Of a DNA stretch of 64,000 nt, positions 12,001 through 21,200 are shown one piece after another. Both the position numbers and the translations under genes were made by a program. Source of the DNA: Pseudomonas corrugata (GTDB taxonomy: Bacteria > Pseudomonadota > Gammaproteobacteria > Pseudomonadales > Pseudomonadaceae); assembly GCF_001269905.1 (NCBI RefSeq), contig NZ_LHVK01000003.1, positions 972,981 to 1,036,980 of the forward strand, written 5' to 3'. The stretch's first letter is position 1. Each line of letters begins with the position of its first letter. The notes under the pieces were generated by a model. That model searched no databases and had not been told where the DNA came from. It saw nothing but the letters and a program-made list of their open reading frames with translations.

Positions 12001-12288
12001 ATGTCGCGCCACCAGACCATCGAGGGCGTTCTTCAGCGCGGTACGGTCGAGGGCGCCGCGCAGCACCAGCGAAGCGGGGATGTGATAGGCGGCGCTGGCC
12101 GTCGGGTCCAACTGATCGAGGAACCACAGTCGTTGCTGGGCGAACGACAGTGCCAGCGGACCTTCGCGATCCGCGCCGGTGATGTCGTCGGGAGCTGTTT
12201 CGATGACCCGTGTGGCGCCGCGCTGCTTGAGCAGGCGCAGCAGTGCGGCACGTTTCAACTGGTCGAGACTATCGTTATGTTCGTTCAA
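1..12288 (-). CDS. Non-ribosomal peptide synthetase, second of the assembly line (3' end beyond window)
   Basis: The minus frame is open from a TTG at 12288 to the left edge (4096 codons). The TTG lies 3 nt past the stop of the preceding synthetase, with AAGGA about 10 nt upstream and no nearby ATG. Approximate domain order by residue: C 41-476 (HHIISDGW), a second C-like domain 496-933 (HHLLADRTS), A 949-1446, T 1470-1533 ([10 protein letters not shown]), C 1553-1986, A 2019-2523, T 2543-2602, dual C/E 2623-3076 (HHLLQSEGD near its start), A 3099-3609, T 3633-3689 ([11 protein letters not shown]), and C from 3709 to the edge. Pocket residues read by eye (GrsA positions 235-331 plus the invariant K517) are DFWNIGMVHK for the first two A domains, the classic Thr code, and DMKDLGMVDK for the third, closest in my memory to Glu/Gln codes. 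The dual C/E domain implies the second Thr becomes D. The C-C tandem before a Thr module is unusual. No thioesterase is visible. Confidence 0.95.
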   Translation of the reverse strand, partial: MNEHNDSLDQLKRAALLRLLKQRGATRVIETAPDDITGADREGPLALSFAQQRLWFLDQLDPTASAAYHIPASLVLRGALDRTALKNALDGLVARHESLRTTFRRDGEHPLQVIAPADCGFNLQEQDLRHLPRDEAGRQATRLAEEEAARAFDLLHGPLIRGTLLCLADDEHRLLITQHHIISDGWSIGLLVKEFAALYQAFSTGQADPLPPLPLQYADYAAWQRRHLQGERLDQQVEFWRAHLAGAPAVLTLPTDRPRPAVQSYRGETLGFDLPAPLSAAIARFAQSRAATPFMTLMAAWAVLLARISGQQDLVIGTVAANRDRQDVQSLIGFFVNTLALRIRLEANPTLEQVLQQVKDLMLESSSRQDTPFELVVEALKPPRSASYSPVFQTMLYTNAGGAGGQLHLPGLDLEFLPSRKDNTQHDLSLHIDEGGPNLSCSLSYSTALFDAATVERLAARFERLLQCFTEAPDTRIGALELDPTLVLPAITALTPVPERMPLSYHQERLWFVDTFETGYLYDANPVYHNIPLLLELTGEINQPALQTALDGLLARHDILRCRIQSDGANAWQCFDGPATLALERIQGNPDTLAAQALAETRRPLAMNGGSLVRASLVQADERTAVLAIAVHHLLADRTSMQLLKRDLLALYAAACAERNAELPALPLGYGDFAAWQRQLPAAVLENLRAYWSYQLRGKLQALELPLNRPRMAVHVFAEATHAFTLEAPLVRRLDALAREVGVSTDSLALSAFTALLRRYAGHNELVIGTTAACREPGLNDVVGPLDNLLVMRGFCDSDTTLQQLWEQTSHNLTQALRHRHMQFDQLVLALNPAKDMSRTALFDVLFNFQRDTDASTLVAGLAVSTLESNLGYGKNDLHLLISAGEQRWAGHVVYNAEFFDAGFIQQLMRHYARLLEAFVEDARQRVDDVPLLDSAERQRQIIDFNDSEAAWPDTLTLQQIFEEQARRTPDRIAVNLGEEQLSYRQLNEQANRLAHRLRAAGVRPQELVAITLERSVQMIVATLAVLKAGGAYVPIDPASPQERTAYVLRDSGAGKAIARQGMAPTLRALGIEVLDPTLGNIDASVANPTHVNTPDHLCYVIYTSGSTGEPKGALLEHRNVVRLLHNNRPDFQFNAEDVWSLFHSNAFDFSVWEIFGALLHGARLTLVPEALRRDPVELLGFLEREQVTVLNQTPSAFHQLSAAALTTPDVRLAHLRYVIFGGESLELGKLDAFHRAFGHVALVNMYGITETCVHVTYKAIGAADIAAGISNVGRPIPTTVAYVLDAQQRLLPVGVAGEICVGGLGVGRGYLNRPALSAERFIADPFRPGERLYRSGDLGKLLDNGEIVHLGRMDAQVKIRGFRIELGEIEAKLLACEGVREAKVLARDDANQGKRLIAYLIPRAGAVLEVAALRKQLGATLPDYMIPTAFVSLHAYPLTANGKLDQEALPEPDLGAMSERGYTAPEGATETALAQIFQELLGLERVGRCDSFFELGGHSLLAAQLVSRVRQQLGCELMLRELFSHPTVEELARVVGAPHTAEAETIGLVDRNGPLALSFAQQRLWFLDQLDSGAGSAYHMPAALLLRGDLDRAALKAALDRLVARHESLRTTFERHGEQPVQVIAPADCGFALAEQDLRALPYEQASVSASRIGNNEALAPFDLSRGPLIRGRLLSLADDEHILLITQHHIISDGWSVGVLVKEFAALYRAFSQQQPDPLPALPIQYADYAAWQHQALDGERLNRQAEFWRDHLEGAPALLSLPTDRPRPAMQSYRGGDVAVTIAPALRERLEHFCQAHNVTLFMALLGAWSVLMARLGNERDVVIGVPTANRSRTETENLIGFFVNTLALRVDLSQNPSVTQLLEQIKQTTLAAHEHQDIPFEQVIEAVQPPRSLSHNPLCQVALSLDNTPGGGELSLPGLTLVPVAQAHETSQFDLMLTLGNDGGTLSGVIEYASDLFDRATVERFAQHFQTLLEAMVTDVEQPVLGLPLLSPAQRQASPAVLPPKAVFTPEPLIHQRFEQLAAAQPEAIALVFGDTALSYQALNRRANRIAQALLAQGVRPDDRVAILAQRGVEMVCAVLAVLKAGAAYVPLDPAYPAERLGYLLDDSTPVVLLAQPTCLAALPEHAVPLVNLDDAPTADDLAELDRNPDAQALGLTSRHLAYVIYTSGSTGLPKGVLVEHGNVARLFDATAELFDFGRNDVWTLFHSFAFDFSVWEIWGALSYGGKLVVVPSEVARSPDDFYALVCQQQVTVLNQTPSAFRQFIEARERSDLEHGLREVIFGGEALDFRSLRPWTARTALSRTRLVNMYGITEITVHATYYPVSQDEIDAGAPSLIGPPLPDLCLRILDDYGQPVPVGVNGEIYIGGAGVARHYLNRDKLSAERFIPDPFATQTEARLYRTGDIARYRADGGVVYVGRNDSQIKIRGFRIELGEIEAQLLACAEVREALVTVREDQPGDKRLVAYLIAHEGVVVESSALRSQLASVLAEHMVPSAFVTLAAWPLTTNGKLDRNALPTPDASAAASQRYEAPLGTIEITLANAWQELLGVERVGRQDHFFELGGHSFLVISLIERLRQADLQLDVRTVFSAPTLKAMAAVLAGGNNTQRVVPANLIPADCTAIEPQMLPLVTLSQQEIEQIVADVPGGAANVQDIYPLSSLQEGILFHHLLQSEGDAYLMRTVVTFNRRQLLDDFLAAVQVVIDRHDILRTALRWQGLPQPVQVVHRQAQLPVVTLDCFPGEDALQILRDTTDTHHLRLDLQRAPLIAAYIIYDEPRGQWLLALLDHHLVSDNVTLRLIMLEIQAVLAGQADSLPSSQPYRNFIAQAATVSQADHEAYFRRLLADVDSTTAPYGVLDVRGNGAGIKRAVEHLGDELSARVHRTARQQGVPTSVLFHAAWGLVVAATSGRDDGIFGTVLSGRSQGTAGADHALGMFINTLPMRIRLQQHSVSDIVHDAYQQLSELLTHEQASLALAQRCSAVDASLPLFTVILNCRHGDLVNASGENVEDMGEHEGMHFVASETRTNYPIEIAVANVADGFSLTAQSITGIDPQRIAAYLGQAVAALVDALEQSPGRLASSLDVVPASERQLLLEDFNRTASDFGAAQPIHQLFEAQVHANPDAVALVCEERQLSYRQLNRRANHLARQLLALGVQPDQRVAICAERSLEMIVGLLGVLKAGAAYVPIDPAHPAERMAFMLQDSQPQALLTQSALSLPSGELPVLLLDIVESLQAADDSAFDSNPQVPSLTAEHLAYVIYTSGSTGQSKGVMVEHRSVFNFWHVLTRTTHQHCPTPATVALNAGFFFDMSIKGIAQLFSGHRLVIIPQLIRASGSELLDFLEQHQAHAFDSTPSQLDTLLAAGLLERQSYQPVSVLLGGEAINAATWDKLRNCQSIRFYNMYGPTECTVDATIDLIRDLGERPSIGRPFANVQVHVLDARGEPAPLGVAGEIHIGGVGVARGYLNRPELSAERFIADPFSGEPSARLYKTGDLGRWLADGTLEYLGRNDFQVKIRGFRIELGEIENALVACPGIREAVVIAREDSQGDAESKRLVAYVCGEPVPAEQLRSALLSGLPEYMVPSAFVHLDALPLTANGKLDRRALPEPGQDALASKAYEAPLGDTEIAIAEIWKGLLHLDQVGRHDGFLELGGHSLLAVQLLSRLRRKLGARITLRELFDAPTVRGLAALVHSASPNETASIPLANRSGRLPLSFSQQRLWFLDHLDHAAGAAYHLPLALRLTGSLDKAALLATLDRLVARHETLRTRFELVDGEPVQKIAPADCRFQLEQQDLRQMPADERTATLERLSHLNTTQLFDLNQGPLMRGHLVQVADDEHVLFMTLHHIVSDGWSNSVLAREVSVLYSAFAQGQKDPLPPLALQYVDYAAWQRKSLEGPALQAQIDFWRQHLEGAPALLNLPLDRPRPAIQSYAGGIVDCAFSASLSAELRAFSQAQGTTLFMVLLAGWSVLMSHLSGQHDVVVGTPVANRQRPELEALIGFFANTLALRIDTGRDSRVDGLLTRIKDQTLAAYSHQDLPFEQVVSALQPTRSMSHSPLFQVMLSLDNTPPAPLQLPGLAVQTLESPHNTTQFDLS
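1741..3165. repeat. Long near-identical direct repeat, copy 1 (adenylation domain)
   Basis: This stretch of the second synthetase is nearly identical in DNA to 19336-20760, at a constant offset of 17595 bp with only scattered substitutions. It spans nearly all of the A domain with pocket DMKDLGMVDK and the start of the linker before it. Identity falls near 3150, where the two dual C/E domains diverge. Edges are approximate because they were read by eye. Confidence 0.85.
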
Positions 12289-12291
12289 TTG

Positions 12292-15200
12292 TTAAGCATC
12301 CTTGGAGACGATAGCGAGCAGTTCGCTTTCAGACAGCGAAGCCATTTCTTGTTGCAGGTCCATCAATTCATCCGACTCGTACTGGGCCAGTTGCAGGGTG
12401 TTGATCAGGTCGGCCAGTGCCAGCAGCGACGGGTGTTCGAACAGGCTCCTGAGGGGCACTTCGACGGCGAAGGTTTCTCGTGCCCGCAGGGTGACTTGCA
12501 CCGCCAGCAGCGAATGGCCGCCAAGCTCGAAGAAATCGTCGTGCCGACCGATCCGCTCCAGGCCCAGCAGCTCGGCCCAGATCTGCGCCAGCAGTTCTTC
12601 GGTTTCGCCGTTGGGGGCTTCGTACTCGCGGTAGGCGAAGTCCTCGCTGCGAGGCGCGGGCAGGGCGCGGCGGTCGAGCTTGCCGTTGGGGCTCAACGGC
12701 AGTTGTTCGACCACCACGAACGCCGCCGGGACCATGTAGTCCGGCAACTGCGAGGTCAGGTACGGGCGCAAGGTGCTGCTGGCATTGCGGCCGGCCAGGT
12801 GCGGCTCGACGCTCAGGTAGGCCACCAGGCGCAGGGCCCCGGGGCTGTCTTCGCGAGCGATGACGGCCGCCTCGCGCACCCCCGGCAGGGTCAGCATCAG
12901 GGCTTCGATTTCGCCGGGCTCGATGCGGAAACCGCGGATCTTGACCTGCTGGTCGTTGCGTCCGAGGAAGTCGAGTACGCCATCGGCGCGCATGCGCACC
13001 AGGTCGCCGGTGCGGTACATCCGCGCCTCCTCGTCCGGGCTGAACGGGTCGGCGAGGAAGTGTTCGGCGTTCAGTTGCGCACGGTCCAGGTAGCCCCGGG
13101 CGACGCCCGCGCCCCCCACGTACAGTTCACCCGGCACGCCGAGTGGTGCCGGCCGGCCCTGTTCGTCGAGCACGTACAGGCGGCTGTTCGGGATGGCACG
13201 ACCGATTGGCACCGTGCCCTGGTCCTGGGCGCTGCAGCGATGCACCGTGGCCCAGACGGTGGCTTCGGTGGGACCGTACTCGTTGTACAAGGCGATGGCC
13301 GGTTCCAGGCCCGCACATTCCTGTACCAATTGCGCCGGGCAGGCTTCGCCGGCGACGATCATCTCCCGCAGGCAGCCGTGTCCGTTTTCGCTGGCAAGAC
13401 TCGCCAACACCAGACGGCCCAGGGACGGCACGCACAGCAGTGAAGTGATGGCCTGTTCGCCGATGAAGCGGGCAATGGCTTGCGGATCGCGAGCGGCTTC
13501 GGCCGCCGGAACGCACAAGGTGCCGCCGCTGATCAACGTGCCGAAGATCCCTGCCACGGAGCTGTCGAAGGCAATCGACGAGAGCAACAGGAAGCGCTTG
13601 TCGATCGATGGCCCATACACCGTGCGCCTGGCCAGCGTCGAAGCAACCAGGTTGCGATGTTCGATCATCACCCCCTTGGGTTTGCCGGTGGAGCCGGAGG
13701 TGTAGATCACATAAGCCAGGTGCGCCGGGGTCAGGCCGGTGGCATCCCAGCGCGGATCGCGGGTACTCGTCTGCGCCGTCAGGGCCTGTTCGATGGCCAG
13801 GTAGCGGGTGCCTTCCTGCAGTGTGCCGACGGCTGCGCGACCGACCGGATCGGCCAGCAGCAGGCGCGGCCGAGCATCCTCGACAATTGACGCCAGGCGG
13901 TCGGCCGGGTAGCTCGGGTCCAGTGGCACGTAGGCGCCGCCGGCCTTGAGAATGCCCAGCAGGCCGCTGATCATCGCCGCGCTGCGTTCAACGCAGATCG
14001 CCACCAGATCCCCCGGTTGAACCCCGGTGGCGATCAAGTGATGGGCCAGGCGATTGGCTTGGGCATTGAGCTCGGCATAAGTGAAGGCTTGCCGAGCGTC
14101 GACCAGGGCACAGGCGTCCGGTGTGCGGAGCACCTGCTCTTCGAACAGATGCTGGATGCACAGGTGTGTCGGGTAGTCCTCGCGGGTCTGGTTGAAGGTC
14201 TCCAGCAGCAGGCTGCGTTCCTGGGGCGGCAGCACGTCCAGTTGCGTGAGTGGAATCCGTGGCGTGTACATCAAGGCCTGGGTCAGTTGTTCCAGGGCCC
14301 GTTGCATCAGCGCACAGATGCGTTGTGGGTCCACTGCCCGGACGCTCTGTACCGTCAGCCCCAGGGCATCGCCATAGTCGTTGACCGACAGGGTCAGCGG
14401 GTAGTTGGTGCGCTCGGCGCTGTTGAGGATGCGCATGCCCGGCCATTGCAGTTGGCTGTCGTCGCGCTGGTGTCGATAGTTGAGCAGGGTGGTGAACAGC
14501 GGCAAAGCGCTGGGCACGTCGCTGCAACGTTGGGCCAGGGCCAGGGAGGCCTGTTCGTGGGCCAGCAGTTCGATCAGGTCGCGATGGGTCGCCAGGACCT
14601 TGTCGTTGGCGCCAGCGCCGGCCAGTTGCACCCGCACCGGCAAGGTGTTGATGAACACCCCCAGGGCCCGTTCGGCCCCCGCCGAGCCTTGCAGACGACC
14701 GGCGACCACGGTGCCGAACACCACGTCGTCGCGCCCGGTGCAGCGGGCCAGCACTTGCGCCCAGGCCACATGGAACAGCGCCGCCGGGGTGATGCCCCGT
14801 TCCCTGGCCTGGGCCCGCAGGCGCAGGTTGAGTTCAAGGCTCAGTTGTACGCTGGCCTCTTCGATGTGATTGCCATCCCCTTGTACTTCGAGCAGGTCGA
14901 AGGGCGCGGTGGGCGCATCGACATCCGCCAGCCGGCGGCTGAAGTAGGCCTCGTGGACCTGGGCCGGCGTGGCCTGGGTCTGGGCGATGAAGTCGCGATA
15001 AGGCTGCGGTGTGCCCAGGCTGTCGCCTTGTCCGTGGAGGATGGCGTGGATTTCTTCCAGGACGATTTCCAGGGTGACGTGGTCGCTCGCCATGTGGTGA
15101 TTGAGCAGCGCCAGCACCCAGCGTTCGGAGCGCGGAGCCCGGGCGATGCAGGCCCGCATCAGCGGTGCCTGGCGAAGATCCAGGCGCAGTTGCCGTGGGT

Positions 15201-18200
15201 CGCTCAGGGCTTGGAGTTGACTGAGCGGGTCCTGGTGACTGTCCAGGGTGACGCTGTGCACCGGCAGGCGGGCCTGGCGTTGCACCACTTGCACCGCCTG
15301 GGGCAAGCCGTCCCACTGCACGCAGGTGCGCAGGATGTCATGGCGATCGATCACCTGCTGCAAGGCGCCGATAAAGGCATCGAGGCGCTGGCGGTCGTCG
15401 AACTCGAGCAGCGAGCGGACCAGATAGGCGTCGCCTTCGTGTCCGAGCAAGTGATGGAACAGGATGCCTTGCTGCAACGGGGCCAGAGGATAGATGTCCT
15501 GGATGTTCGCGGCGCCGCCAGGGACCGCAGCGACGATGCGTTCGAGCTGGTCCACCGTCAGATCCACCAGGGGCAACATGTCCGGCGTCAGGCTGGTGCA
15601 ATCGGCCGGAATCCGGTTGGCCGGGGCCTGGAAGGCCGTATTGGTGGTGTCGGTCAGGGCCGAGGCAAGGTCCCGCAGGGTCGGTGCGCCGAAGACGCTG
15701 CGCACGTCGGCGTTCAGGCCATGTTCGCGCAGGCGTTCGATCAGGCTGACCGCCATCAGCGAATGGCCGCCCAGTTCGAAGAACCCGTCGTGGCGGCCGA
15801 CCTGCTCAAGGCCCAGCAGCTGTTGCCAGATATCGGCGATGGTCCGCTCCACCGTGCCTTGCGGTGCCTCGTAGGCCTGGCTGGCGTAGGCGTCCTGATC
15901 CGGTTCGGGCAGGGCGCGACGGTCCAGCTTGCCGTTGGGGGTGAGTGGCAGGGCGTCGAGCACCACGAAGGCGCTGGGCACCATGTGCTCGGGCAGGCGG
16001 CCCAGGAGTTCGGCACGCAATTGCGTGGCGGCCGCCGGTTCGCCGCACAGGTAGGCCACCAGGCGTTTGCCGCTCTGGTGGTCACGGGCGATGACGGCCG
16101 CTTCGCGGACCCCGGCAAGGGCGGCGAGGGCAGCTTCGATTTCGCCCAACTCGACCCGCAGACCACGGATTTTCACCTGATCGTCGTTACGTCCCAGGTA
16201 TTGCAGGGTGCCGTCGGGCAACCAGCGGCCAATGTCGCCGGTCTTGTACAGGCGGGCACCGGCGCGCTCGCTGAACGGGTCGTCAATGAAGCGTTCGGCG
16301 CTGAGTTGCGGCAGGTTGAGGTAACCCCGCGCCACACCGACACCGCCGATGTGGATCTCGCCGGGCACGCCCAGGGGCAGCAACTGGCCGTGGTTGTCGA
16401 GCACATGCAATTGCATGTTGCGGATCGGTCGGCCGATGGGGATCGGGCGGGTCCGGTAGGTGGCGAGGTCGGTGTCGGCGGTGTACCAGGCGACTACGTC
16501 GCTGCATTCGGTCGGCCCGTAGCTGTTGATGATCGCCGGCCGTGGCAGCGGCAGTTTTTCCAGCATGGCGACCTGGATCGGCTCGCCGCCCAGCACCACC
16601 CGTTTCAGACAGGCCAGTGCCGCGTGCCGGTCGGCATCCACCAGGGCGTGGAAGGCGCTGGGGGACATGTTGAGGTGGGTAATCCCGGCCTCGGCGACCT
16701 GGGCGACGATGGCGCCCGGGTTGAACGGTTCTTCGGCCAGGTGCAACGAGGCGCCGACCATCAGCGGGGCGAGGATGTTCTTCTGGGTCAGGTCGAAGTT
16801 ATAGGACGAGGCCAGCAGCACCGCATCGCCGGCATGGAAGGCCAGGTCGTCGAGGTACCAGTCCAGCAGGTTGCGCAGGCCGCGATGTTCGACCATAACG
16901 CCCTTGGGCAAACCGGTGGAGCCGGAGGTGTAGATCACGTAGGCCAGGTGGCCCACATTCAGTTCGCTCACTTGCGGATCATGGGCCGGTTGCTCCAGCA
17001 GCGCCGGGCTGCCCAGTTCGAGGGTGGCCAGGCCCTGGGGCACCGGTAGTTCGTCCAGGCCTTGCTGGCGCACCAGGGCCCGCGGTGCGCTGTCGGCGAG
17101 CATGTGGCTCAGGCGTTGCGCCGGGTATTGCGGGTCCAGCGGCACATAGGCCGCCCCGGCCTTGAGGATACCCAGCAGGCCGATGACCATCTCCGGGCTG
17201 CGACGTGCACAGAGGCCGACGGTGTCGTCGGGCCGCACGCCCAGGGCGATCAAACCGTGGGCCACGCGATTGGCCTGGGCATTGAGTTCGGCGTAGCTCA
17301 GGGTTTGCCCGGCACCGACCAGCGCCACTGCATCCGGCGTCCGACTTGCCTGTGCGGCGAACACGGCGTGGGGGAAGCGACTCGGGCTTTCATCCAGGCT
17401 GACGGGGGCAGGGTTGAACGTCTCCAGCAGTTGCCGGCGTTGCGCGTCATCCAGCAACGGCAGCGTTGCCACCGGCTGCGTGGCGTCCTCCAGCATCCCG
17501 TCGAGCAGGTGCAGCAGGTGCTGGCCCCAACGGGCGATGGTGCTTTCGTCGAACAGGTCGGTGGCGTATTCGAACTGGCCGCTGATGGTTTCGCCGTCGT
17601 CGTTGAGGGACAGGCTCACATCGAACTGGGTGGTGCCGGTCGGTTGCGGCAACGGGCTCAGGTTCAAGCCCGGCAGTGCCAGGGCCTGGTCCTGTGGCGT
17701 GTTGCCGAGCACCAGCATGGCCTGGAACAGCGGGCTATGACCGAGGCTGCGCTCCGGTTGCAAGGCTTCGACCACTTGTTCGAACGGCAGGTCCTGATGG
17801 CCGTAGGCGTCGAGGGTGGTGGCTTTGATGCGTTCGAGCAACTGCTCGACCGGGCTATCGGCCTGCACGTCGATGCGCAGGGCCAGGGTGTTGACGAAGA
17901 AGCCGATCAGCGCTTCGGTTTCACGCCGTGGACGGTTGGCGACGGGCGTGCCGACCACCACCTCCGACTGATTGCTCAGGCGCGACAGCAGGATCGACCA
18001 GGCTCCCAGCAGGGTCATGAACGGGGTCAGGCCGCGCTCCTGGCTGAAGCGCCGCAGGCGCGCGCTCAATGGTGCGGGCAGTTGCAGCGCCAGTGCGGCG
18101 CCCTGGTAGCTCTGCACCTGGGGCCGTGGATGGTCGGCCGGCAGTTCCAGCAGTGCCGGGGCGCCGGTGAGGTGCTCCTTCCAGAATTGTGTCTGGGCTT

Positions 18201-21200
18201 GCAGGCGTTCGCCTTGCAGATGCTGCTGTTGCCAGGCGGCGTAATCGGCGTATTGCAGGGACAGGGGCGGCAGCGGATCTTCGCGGTCCTGGCTGAACGC
18301 GGCGTACAGCGCATTGAACTCACCGATCAACACCGCCACCGACCAGCCGTCGGAGACGATGTGATGCTGGGTCACCAGCAGGATGTGCTCGTCCTCGGCC
18401 AGGCGCAGTAGACGTCCGCGAATCAGCGGGCCGCTGCTCAGGTCGAATGCGGCGCGGGCTTCTTCCTGGGACAGTCGCTCGACGGCCGGTTGCCGTGCCT
18501 CAGGGGCCAGGGTTTGCAGGTCGTGCTCGACCAGGGCGAAGCCGATGTCCGCCGGGGCGAAACGCTGGCGCACTTCGCCGTCCTGGCGCTCGAAGGTGGT
18601 GCGCAGGCTTTCGTGGCGGGCGACGATGCGGTCCAGGGCCCGCTGCAAGACCTGGCGGTCCAGGCTGCCACGCAGGTGCAGGGCGGCAGGCATGTGGTAG
18701 GCGACGCTGGCGGCATGGTCCAGTTGATCGAGGAACCACAAGCGCTGCTGGGCCAGGGACAGCGGCAGCGGTTGCTCGCGAGAGACCACGGCAATCGCCT
18801 GGAGCCGGGACTGGCCGGCCTGTTCGACGTGTTGGGCCAGTTCGCTCAGGGAGGTTTGGGCGAACAGGGTGCGCAGGTCGATCTCGGCGCCGAGGTCCTG
18901 GTGCAGGCGGGCTTGCAACTGCACGGTGAGCAGGGAGTGGCCGCCCAGTTCGAGGAAGCCGTCGTGACGGCCGACCTGATCCAGGTGCAGCAGGTTTTTC
19001 CAGATCTCGGCAATGGCGACTTCGGTGTCACCTTGCGGCGCTTCGTAGGCCTTGCTGGCGAGGGCTTCCAGGCCGGGCTCGGGCAGGGCGCGGCGATCGA
19101 GCTTGCCGTTGGCGGTGAGGGGTAGGGCGTCCAGGTGCACGAAGGCGCTGGGCACCATGTATTCGGGCAAGTGCTTGAGCAAGGTGCTGCGCAGGTGCTC
19201 GGCACTGGTCGGTTCGCCACACAGGTAGGCCACCAGGCGATTGTCGTCTCGGGCAATGACCACGGCTTCGGTGACCCCGGCACAACTGAGCAGCACGTTC
19301 TCGATCTCACCCAACTCGATACGGAAGCCGCGGATCTTCACCTGGAAGTCGTTGCGGCCCAGGTATTCGAGCGTGCCATCGGCCATCCAACGACCGAGGT
19401 CGCCGGTCTTGTACAGGCGGGCGCTCGGCTCACTGCTGAACGGATCGGCGATGAAACGCTCGGCGCTCAGCTCCGGCCGGTTCAGGTAACCCCGGGCCAC
19501 ACCGACACCGCCGATATGGATTTCCCCGGCCACCCCCAACGGTGCCGGCTCACCCCGCGCATCCAGCACGTGGACCTGGACGTTGGCGAACGGTCGGCCG
19601 ATGCTCGGGCGCTCACCCAGGTCGCGGATCAGGTCGATGGTGGCGTCCACCGTGCACTCGGTGGGGCCGTACATGTTGTAGAAACGAATGCTCTGGCAGT
19701 TACGCAATTTCTCCCAGGTGGCGGCGTTGATCGCTTCGCCACCGAGCAGCACGCTCACCGGCTGGTAGCTCTGGCGCTCCAGCAGGCCGGCGGCGAGCAG
19801 GGTGTCGAGCTGCGATGGCGTGGAGTCGAAGGCATGCACCTGATGCTGTTCGAGGAAGTCCAGCAACTCGCTGCCGCTGGCGCGGATCAGTTGCGGGATG
19901 ATCACCAGGCGATGGCCGGAGAACAACTGCGAGATGCCCTTGATCGACATGTCGAAGAAGAACCCGGCGTTCAGGGCCACGGTGGCTGGGGTCGGGCAGT
20001 GCTGATGGGTGGTGCGGGTCAGCACGTGCCAGAAGTTGAACACCGAACGGTGCTCGACCATTACGCCCTTGGACTGGCCGGTGGAACCGGAGGTGTAGAT
20101 CACGTAGGCCAGGTGTTCCGCAGTCAGGCCCGGTACTTGTGGGTTGCTGTCGAAAGCTGAATCGTCCGCTGCTTGCAACGACTCCACGATGTCCAGCAAC
20201 AACACCGGCAGTTCCCCGGACGGCAGGGACAGCGCCGACTGGGTCAACAACGCCTGGGGTTGGCTGTCCTGGAGCATGAAGGCCATGCGCTCGGCCGGGT
20301 GCGCCGGGTCGATGGGCACGTAGGCGGCACCGGCCTTGAGCACGCCCAAGAGGCCAACGATCATCTCCAGGCTGCGCTCGGCGCAGATGGCCACGCGCTG
20401 ATCGGGTTGCACGCCGAGGGCGAGCAACTGCCGGGCCAGGTGGTTGGCGCGACGATTGAGCTGGCGATAGCTCAGCTGGCGCTCTTCGCAGACCAGGGCC
20501 ACGGCGTCGGGATTGGCGTGCACCTGGGCTTCGAACAACTGGTGGATTGGTTGCGCCGCGCCGAAATCGCTGGCGGTGCGGTTGAAGTCTTCGAGCAGCA
20601 ATTGGCGTTCGCTGGCGGGCACCACGTCGAGGCTGCTGGCGAGGCGTCCGGGGGATTGCTCCAGAGCGTCCACCAGGGCGGCCACGGCCTGGCCCAGGTA
20701 GGCGGCGATGTGTTGCGGATCGATGCCGGTGATGGACTGGGCGGTCACGGAGAAGTCATCGCCTTCATCTGCCACGGCCACTTCGATCGGATAATTGGTG
20801 CGGGCTTCGTTGCTCAGGAAGCGCACACCGTCCCAGGCCAGGACCTGATCGGCATTGGCCAGCGAACCGCCGTCGGTCTGATGGCGGTAGTTGAGCAGTG
20901 TGGTGAACAGCGGCAGGCCGGGGCCGACGCCACTGCAACGTTGAGCCAGGGCCAGGGAGGCCTGTTCATGGTTCAGCAGTTCGCTGAGGTCGCGGTAGGT
21001 TTCGTCCACCAGCGCGGCCACCCCGAACCCGGCCAGTCGGACCCGCACCGGCAAGGTATTGATGAACACCCCCAGCGCCCGGTCGGCGCCCACCGAGCCT
21101 TGCAGGCGGCCGGCGACCACGGTGCCGAACACCACATCGTCACGGTCGGTGCAGCGTCCGAGCACCTGGGCCCAGGCGATGTGGAACAGCACGGCTGGCG

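Noticed and set aside
1..12288. Terminal thioesterase domain
   Set aside because: No GxSxG thioesterase module occurs in either synthetase within the window; the second enzyme is still in a C domain at the left edge.
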